A stretch of DNA of 64,000 nucleotides. It comes from Hyperoodon ampullatus. Its lineage: Eukaryota; Chordata; Mammalia; Artiodactyla; Ziphiidae. Position numbers and translations under genes: made by a program. Below are positions 57,806 to 64,000 of this stretch, in pieces (positions within the stretch are counted from its first letter, which is position 1; each line of letters begins with the position of its first letter). The stretch spans positions 372,001 to 436,000 of the forward strand of contig OX457072.1 in NCBI GenBank assembly GCA_949752795.1, read 5' to 3'. A model generated the notes under the pieces. It was not told where the DNA came from and searched no databases. It was given only the letters and a program-made list of their open reading frames with translations.

Positions 57806-59656
57806 GATGAGAGTTTTTAAATCACAGTTTCAATTTCAGTACTTGTGATTGGTCTGTTCGCATTTTCTATTTCTTCCTGGTTCAGTCTTGGGAGAATTTG
57901 TCAATTCTGGGTGGTCCATTTTATGGCCGTATATTTGCTCATAGTAATCTCTTACGATCTCTTCTATTTCTGTGGTGTCTGTTGTAACTTCTCTTTTTCA
58001 TGTCTGATTTTACTGATTTGGGCCCTCCCCCTGTTTTTCTTGAGGAGTCTGGCTAAAGGTTTATCAATTTTGTTTATTTTTTTCAGAGAACCAGCTTTTA
58101 GTTTCATTGATCTTTTCTGTTCTTTTTCTTTAATATTTTTATTGGAGTATAATTGCTTTACAATGGTGTGTGTGTTAGTTTCTGCTTTATAACAGAGTGA
58201 ATCAGCTGTACATATACATATATCCCCGTATCCCCTCCCTCTTGCATCTCTCTCCCACCCTCCGTATCCCACCCCTCTAGGTGGTCACAAAGCACCGAGC
58301 TGATCTCCCTGTGCTGTGCGGCTGCTTCCCACTAGCTATCTAGTTTACGTTTGGTAGTGTATATACGTCCATGCCACTCTCTCACTTTGTCCCAGCTTCC
58401 CCTTCACCCTCCTCGTGTCCTCAGATCCATTCTCTACGTCTGCATCTTTATTCCTGTCCTGCCCCTAGCTTCTTCAGAACCTTTTTTTTTTTTAAGATTC
58501 TATATATATATGTGTGTGTTAGTTAGCATACGGTATGTGTTTTTCTCTTTCTTACTTCACTCTGTATGACAGACTCTAGGTCCATCCACCTCACTACAAA
58601 TAACTCAATTTCATTTCTTTTTATTGCTGAGTAATATTCCATTGTATATATGTCCCACATCTTCTTTATCCATTCATCTGTTGATGGACATTTAGGTTGC
58701 TTCCATATCCTGGCTATTGTAAATAGAGCTGCAATGAACCTTGTGGTACATGACTCTTTTTGCATTATGGTTTTCTCGGGATATATGCCCAGTAGTTGGA
58801 TTGCTGGGTCATATGGTAATTCTATTTTTAGTTTCTTAAGGAACCTCCATACTATTCTCCATAGTGGCTGTATCAATTTACATTCCCACCAACAGTGCAA
58901 GAGGGTTCCCTTTTCTCCACACCCTCTCCAGCATTTATTGTTTGTAGATTTTTTGATGATGGCCCTTCTAACTGGTGTGAGGTGACACCTCATTGTAGTT
59001 TTGGTTTGCATTTCTCTAATGATTAGTAATGTTGAGCATCCTTTCATTTGTTTGTTGGCAATATGTATACCTTCTTTGGAGAAATGTCTATTTAGGTCTT
59101 CTGCCCATTTTTGGATTGGGTTGTTTGTTTGTTTGTTTTTTTGATATTGAGCTGCATGAGCTGCTTGTAAATTTTGGAGATTAATTCTTTGTCATTTGCT
59201 TCATTTTCAAATATTTTCTCCCATGCTAAGGGTTGTCTTTTCGTCTTGTTTATGGTTTCCTTTACTGTGCAAAAGCTGTGCCTATTTCCTCTTCATTTGT
59301 TAGGTCTGGTGGGGTTTTATCTTGCTTTTTCACCTGCTGTGTGTTTTTCTGTTTTCTCATTTGGCTTATCTTACTCTGTTTGGGGTCTCCTTTTTACAGG
59401 CTGCAGGTTCATACTTCCCGTTGTTTTTGGTGTCTGCCCCCAGTGGCTAAGGTTGGTTCAGTAGGTTGTGTAGGCTTCCTGGTGGAGGGGACTAGTGCCT
59501 GTGTTCTGATGGATGAGGCTGGATCTTGTCTTTCTGTTGGGCAGGACCGCATCCGGTGGTGTGTTTTGGGGTGTCTGTGACCTTATTATGATTTTAGGCA
59601 GCCTCTCTGCTAATGGGTGGGGCTGTGTTCCTGCCTTGCTAGTTGTTTGGCATACG

Positions 59657-59786
59657 GTGTCCAGCACTGTAGCTTGCTGGTCGTTGAGTGGAGCTAGGTC
59701 TTAGTGTTGAGATGGAGATGTGTGTCCAGCACTGTAGCTTGCTGGTCGCTGAGTGGAGCTAGGTCTTAGTGTTGAGATGGAGATCT
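59657..59786. repeat. 65-bp tandem duplication in L1 5' UTR
   Basis: Two copies (59657-59721 and 59722-59786), each starting GTGTCCAGCACTGTAGCTTG and ending GAGATGGAGAT. They differ at one internal base (GTCGTTGAG against GTCGCTGAG) and at the final bases. It lies within the inner L1's 5' UTR, where tandem monomers or duplications can affect promoter strength. Confidence 0.92.
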
Positions 59787-59931
59787 CTGGGAGAGCTTTC
59801 GCTGTTTGATATTACGTGGAGCTGGGAGGTCTCTTGTGGACCAGTGTCCTGAACTTGGCTCTCCCACCTCAGAGGCACAGGCCTGACGCCCGGCTGGAGC
59901 ACCAAGACCCTGTCAGCCACATGGCTCAGAA

Positions 59932-60155
59932 AAGGGAGGAAGAAAGAGAGGAAGGGAGGAAGGAGGAAGGAAATAATAAAGTTATTAAAATAAACACTAA
60001 TTATTAAAAAATTTTTAATAAAAAAAAACGGACAGAACCCTAGGCAAATGGTAAAAGCAAACATATACAGATAAAATCACACAAAGAAGCATATACATAC
60101 ACACTCACAAAAAGAGAAAAAGGAAAAAAAAAATATATATATATATATATATGTA
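59932..60155. repeat. Purine-rich and AT simple repeats
   Basis: A GGAA/GGAGGAAG purine run at 59,932-59,972, then A-rich sequence, and an (AT)n run at about 60,132-60,152. All are inside the inner L1's 5' UTR. Confidence 0.8.
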
Positions 60156-63100
60156 TGTATCGTTGCTCCCAAAGTCCACCTCCTCAATTTGGGATGATTC
60201 GTTGTCTATTCACGTGTTCCACAGATGCAGGGTACATCAAGTTGATTATGGGGATTTAATTCGCTGCTCCTGAGGCTGCTGGGAGAGATTCCCCTTTCTC
60301 TTCTTCGTTCGCACAGCTCCCGGGGTTCAGCTTTGGATCTGGCCCCGGCTCTGCGTGTAGGTCGCCTGAGGGCGTCTGTTCTTCACTCAGACAGGACGGG
60401 GTTAAAGGAGCCGCTGATTCGGGGGCTCTGGCTCACTCAGGCCGGGGTGAGGGAGGGGTACGGGTGTGGGGTGAGCCTGCAGCGGCAGAGGCCAGTGTGA
60501 CGTTGTACCAGCCTGAGGCGCACCGTGCGTTCTTCTGGGGAAATTGTCCCTGCATCACGGGACCCTGGCAGTGGCGGGCTGCACAGGCTCCCAGGAGGAG
60601 AGGTGTGGATGTGACCTGCGCTCGCCCACAGGCTTCCTGGTGGCGGCAGCAGCAGCCTTAGCATCTCATGCCCGTCTCTGGTATCTGCACTGATAGCCGT
60701 GGCTCGTGCCCATCTCTGGAGCTCGTTTAGGTGGTGTTCTGAACCCCCTCTCCTTGTGCACCCCGAAACAATGGTCTCTTGACTCTTAGGCAGGTCCAGA
60801 CTTTTTCCCGGACTCCCTCCCGGCCAGCCGTGGTGCACTAGCCCCCTTCAGGCTGTGTTCACACCACCAACCCCAGTCTTCTCCCTGGGGTCTGACCTCC
60901 GAAGCCTGAGCCTCAGCTCCCAGCCCACGCCCATCCCGGCAGGTGAGCAGACAAGCTTCTTGGGCTGGTGAGTGCTGGTCGGCACCCATCCTCCATTCAG
61001 GAATCTCTCCACTCTGCCCTCCACACCCCTGTGGCTGCGCTCTCCTCCATGGCTCTGAAGCTCCCCCCCACGACCCCCATCTCCACCAGTGATGGGGCTT
61101 CCTAGTGTGTGGAAACCTTTCCTCCTTCACAGCTCCCTCCCAGAAGTGCAGGTCCCGTCCCTATTCTTTTGTCTCTGTTTTTTCTTATTTCTTTTGCCCT
61201 TTGCCCTACCCAGGTATGTGGGGAGTCTCTTGCCTTTTGGGGGGTCTGAGGTCTTCTGCCAGCGTTCAGTAGGTGTTCTGTAGGAGTTGTTCCACGTGTA
61301 GATGTATTTCTGGTGTATGTGTGGGGAGGAAGGTGATCTCCACGTCTTACTCTTCCACCATCTTGAAGGTCTCTTCTGTTGTTTTCTTCGTCTGTTTCAT
61401 TTATTTCTGCTCTGATCTTTATGATTTCTTTCCTTCTGCTGACTTGGGTTTTGTTTGTTCTTCTTTCTCTAGTTGCCTTAGGTGTAAGGTTAGGTTGTTT
61501 ATTTGAGATTTTCCTTGTTCTCTGAGGTAAGCTGTATCACTATAAACTTCCCTCCTAGAACCAATTTTGCTGCATTCCATAGGTTTTGGCTCGTTGTATT
61601 TTTGCTTTCATTTTTCTGTAGGTATTTTTTTGATTTCCTCTTTAATCTCTTCAGTGATCCATTGGTTGTTTAGCAGCATAGTATTTAGCCTCCACATGTT
61701 TGTGTTTTTTGCAATTTTTTTTCTTGTAGTTGATTTCTAGTCTCTCTAGTGTTGCGGTTGGAAAAGATGCTTGATATGATTTCAGTTGTCTTAAATTTAC
61801 CAAGGCTTACTTTGTGGCCTAGCATGTAATCTGTCCTGGAGAATTTTCCATGTGCACTTGAAAAGAATATGTATTCTGCTGCTTTAGGATGGAATGCTCT
61901 ATATGTATCAATTAAATCCATTTGGTCTAATGTGTTATTTAAGGCCTGTGTTTCCTTACTGATTTTTTGTCTGGATGATCTGTCCATTAATATAAGTGGG
62001 GTGTTAAAGTCCCCCACTATTATTGTGTTACCATCAATTTCTCCTTTTATGTCTCTTAATATTTGCCTTATATTTAGGTGCTCCCATATATATATACAAT
62101 TGTTATGTCTTCTTGGATGATCCCTTGATCATTATGTAGTGTCCCTCCTTGTCTCTTGTAACAGTCTTTATTTTAAAGTCGATTTTGTCTGATACAAGTA
62201 TTACTACTCTGGCTTTCGTTTGATTTCCACTTACATGGAATACCTTTTTCCACTCCCTCACTTTCAGTCTGTATGTGTCTCTAGATCTGAAGTGAGTCTC
62301 TTGTAGGCAGAATATCAAGGGGTCTTGTTCTTGTGTCCATCAGCCACTCTGTGTCTTTTAGTTGGAGCATTTACTCTGTTTACATTTAAGGTAATCATCG
62401 ATGTGTGTGTTCTCACTGCCACTTTGTTAATTGTTTTGGATTTGTTTGTGTAGGGTCTTTTTTCCCTTTCTTCTTTCGTTCTCTCTTGTCATATGATGAC
62501 TAGCTTTACTGTTATGTTTGGTTCCCTTTTTCTTTTTTGGGTACATATCTATTATAGATTTTTGGTTTGCAGTTACCATGAGGTTTTGTATAGCAGTCTG
62601 TATATATGTATACATGATTGTTTTAAGTTGCTGATGTCTTAATTTCAAATGCATTTTGAAAACCCTGCATTTGTACTCTCCTCCCCTCACAATTACTGTT
62701 TTTGCTTGCATATTTTATGTCTCATTGTTTTGTGTATCCCTTAACTGCTTATTGTGGATATAGACAGTCTTACTACTTTTTTCTTTTAACTTCCCTACTA
62801 GCTTGGTGTGTGGAGATTTCCTACCTTCACTGTATGTTTGCCTTTACTGGTGAGCTTTTTCATTTCATAATTTTCTTGTTTCTAGTTGGGGCCTTTTCCT
62901 TTTCACCCAGAGAAGTTCTTTTAACATTTGTTGTAAAGCTGGTTTGATGGTACGGAACCCTTTCAGCTTTTGATTTCTCCATCAAATCTGAATGAGGGCC
63001 TTCCTGGATAGATTATTCTTGGTTGTAGTTTTTCCCCTTTCATCACTTTCAATATATCATGCCCCTCCCTTTTGGCCAGTAGAGTTTCTGCTGAAAAATG

Positions 63101-64000
63101 GGCTGACAGCCTTATGGGAATTCCCTTGTATGTTATTTCTTATTCTCTTGTTATTTTTAATATTCTCTTTATCTCTTTGTCGCTTTATTTACAGTGTGTC
63201 TTGGTGTCTTACTCTTTGGGTTCATCCTGTGTGGCAGTCTCTGTGCTTCCTGGACTTGGGTGACTTGTTCCTTTCCCAGGTTAGGGATGTTTTCAGCTAT
63301 TAACGTCTTAAACGTATGTTCTCAGGCTCCTTCTCTTATTTCCTTCTGGGGCCTCTATAATGCAAGTATTAGTGTGTTTGATGTTGTCCCAGAGGTTTCT
63401 CAAACTGTCATTTCTTTTCATACTTTTTTTTTTTTTCTGTTCAGTGGCAGTGATTTCCACTACTCTGTCTTCCAGCTCCCTGATTTGTTCTTCTGTACTA
63501 TTGATTTCTTCCAGTGTATTTTTCGTTTCAGTTATCGTATTCTCCATCTGTTTGGTTACTCTTTATGTTTTCTAACTCTTTGCTCAAAACTTCTAATTTC
63601 TCACTCTGTGCATTCTTTTCCCAAATTCTTTGATCTTTATGATTCTTACTCTGAACCCTTTCTTGGGTAGATTGCCTGTCTCCACATCACTTAGTTTTTC
63701 TTCTGGGGTTTTTTATCTTGTTCCTTCATCTGGAACATATTCCTCTGCTACCTCATTTTGTCTAAGTTGCTATTTGTATTTTTATGTTCGTGGTAGGTTA
63801 CTTACATTTCTCAACCTTGGAGAAGTGGCCCTCTGTAGGAGACATCTTGTGCGTCCCAGCAGTGCACTGTCCACCCATTACCTATATGTTCTAAGGGTTC
63901 CCCCTAAGAGGGCTGCATGGGTCCTTCTGTTATGGTGGGCTATGTGGGTGATCTGGTGGGCTTGGTTGGCCCCTAGCCTGGTTGGTTGCCAGGACCTGCC

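Larger units (their letters stand above)
58131..61370 (-). mobile_element. Inner L1 (reverse), 5' UTR joined to 3' end
   Basis: The 5' end at about 61,370 reads on the minus strand AAGATGGTGGAAGAGTAAGA, followed by about 2.1 kb of L1 5' UTR. At about 59,276-59,285 the text jumps to the last 0.8 kb of ORF2 (58523-59047 is an intact 174-codon stretch including [20 protein letters not shown] and [17 protein letters not shown]). It then runs through the 3' UTR to 58,131. ORF1 and most of ORF2 are missing. A diverged duplication (CTTTTCTGTTCTTTTTCTT at 58,112; CTCTTCTGTTGTTTTCTTC at 61,371) supports one insertion event. Confidence 0.82.
56300..64000 (-). repeat. Outer L1 (reverse), 3'-shortened, split by another L1
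   Basis: Read on the minus strand: ORF1 remnants (63308-63547, EEQIRELEDRVVEITATEQ), an inter-ORF stretch, ORF2 endonuclease remnants (62103-62318, FCLQETHFRSRDTYRLK; 61685-62017, LDQMDLIDTYRAFHPKAAEY), then reverse transcriptase remnants (56455-56835, YKINIWKSVTVLYTNN). The text from 58,111 continues at about 61,371; a younger L1 lies between. The end of ORF2 and the 3' UTR are absent at 56,300. Continues past the window edge. All frames are broken. Confidence 0.85.

Noticed and set aside
1..64000. CRISPR arrays, bacterial operons, phage or retroviral LTR elements.
   Set aside because: None seen. Direct repeats are SINE duplications, microsatellites or short local duplications; no paired LTRs or pol/env-like frames were recognised.

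Overview
This is nuclear DNA of a placental mammal, almost certainly a toothed whale or other cetacean. The main clue is the thirteen tRNA-derived SINEs of the CHR family, especially the short GC-rich subtype with a long A tail, together with artiodactyl-type L1 3' ends. There is no bacterial, phage or CRISPR content, and nearly all of the long open frames are retrotransposon remains or chance frames in GC-rich DNA.

Two protein-coding genes are present, arranged tail to tail. Positions 1 to about 51,650 (+) hold the 3' half of SPIDR (scaffold protein in DNA repair, formerly KIAA0146). Ten coding exons could be placed with intact splice sites and compatible phases: 8830-8970, 28899-28983, 29929-30072, 30165-30224, 31657-31861, 33155-33301, 46115-46208, 46919-47033, 47285-47338 and 51368-51532. 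They join into one open frame of 402 codons plus stop. Upstream exons lie outside the window. On the minus strand, 53047-53817 is the single-exon gene CEBPD (C/EBP delta, 256 residues), inside a CpG island, with a promoter at about 53,840-54,030 and a polyadenylation signal at 52,788. SPIDR followed by convergent CEBPD is the arrangement on human chromosome 8q11.

The rest is intronic and intergenic DNA with layered repeats. L1 fragments lie at 1-1,510, 6,905-8,075, 14,180-14,555, 18,925-19,655, 23,290-26,530, 27,530-28,735, 35,447-41,760, 43,850-45,260 and 56,300-64,000. Into these are inserted CHR SINEs (most with clear target-site duplications), a Tigger1-type DNA transposon remnant (39,315-39,798), a U6 snRNA pseudogene (7,377-7,475) and a MORF4L1 processed pseudogene (23,797-25,419). 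The most intricate stretches are the L1 / MORF4L1 pseudogene / SINE nest at 23-26 kb and the L1-inside-L1 at 56-64 kb. The inner L1 there keeps its 5' UTR and 3' end but has lost its middle.

I found no convincing new molecular system. The observations worth checking are structural: nested insertions, an internally deleted L1, an unexplained non-L1 block inside an L1, a possible 39-bp cassette exon, a shifted SPIDR stop codon, and the SPIDR/CEBPD convergent 3' ends.
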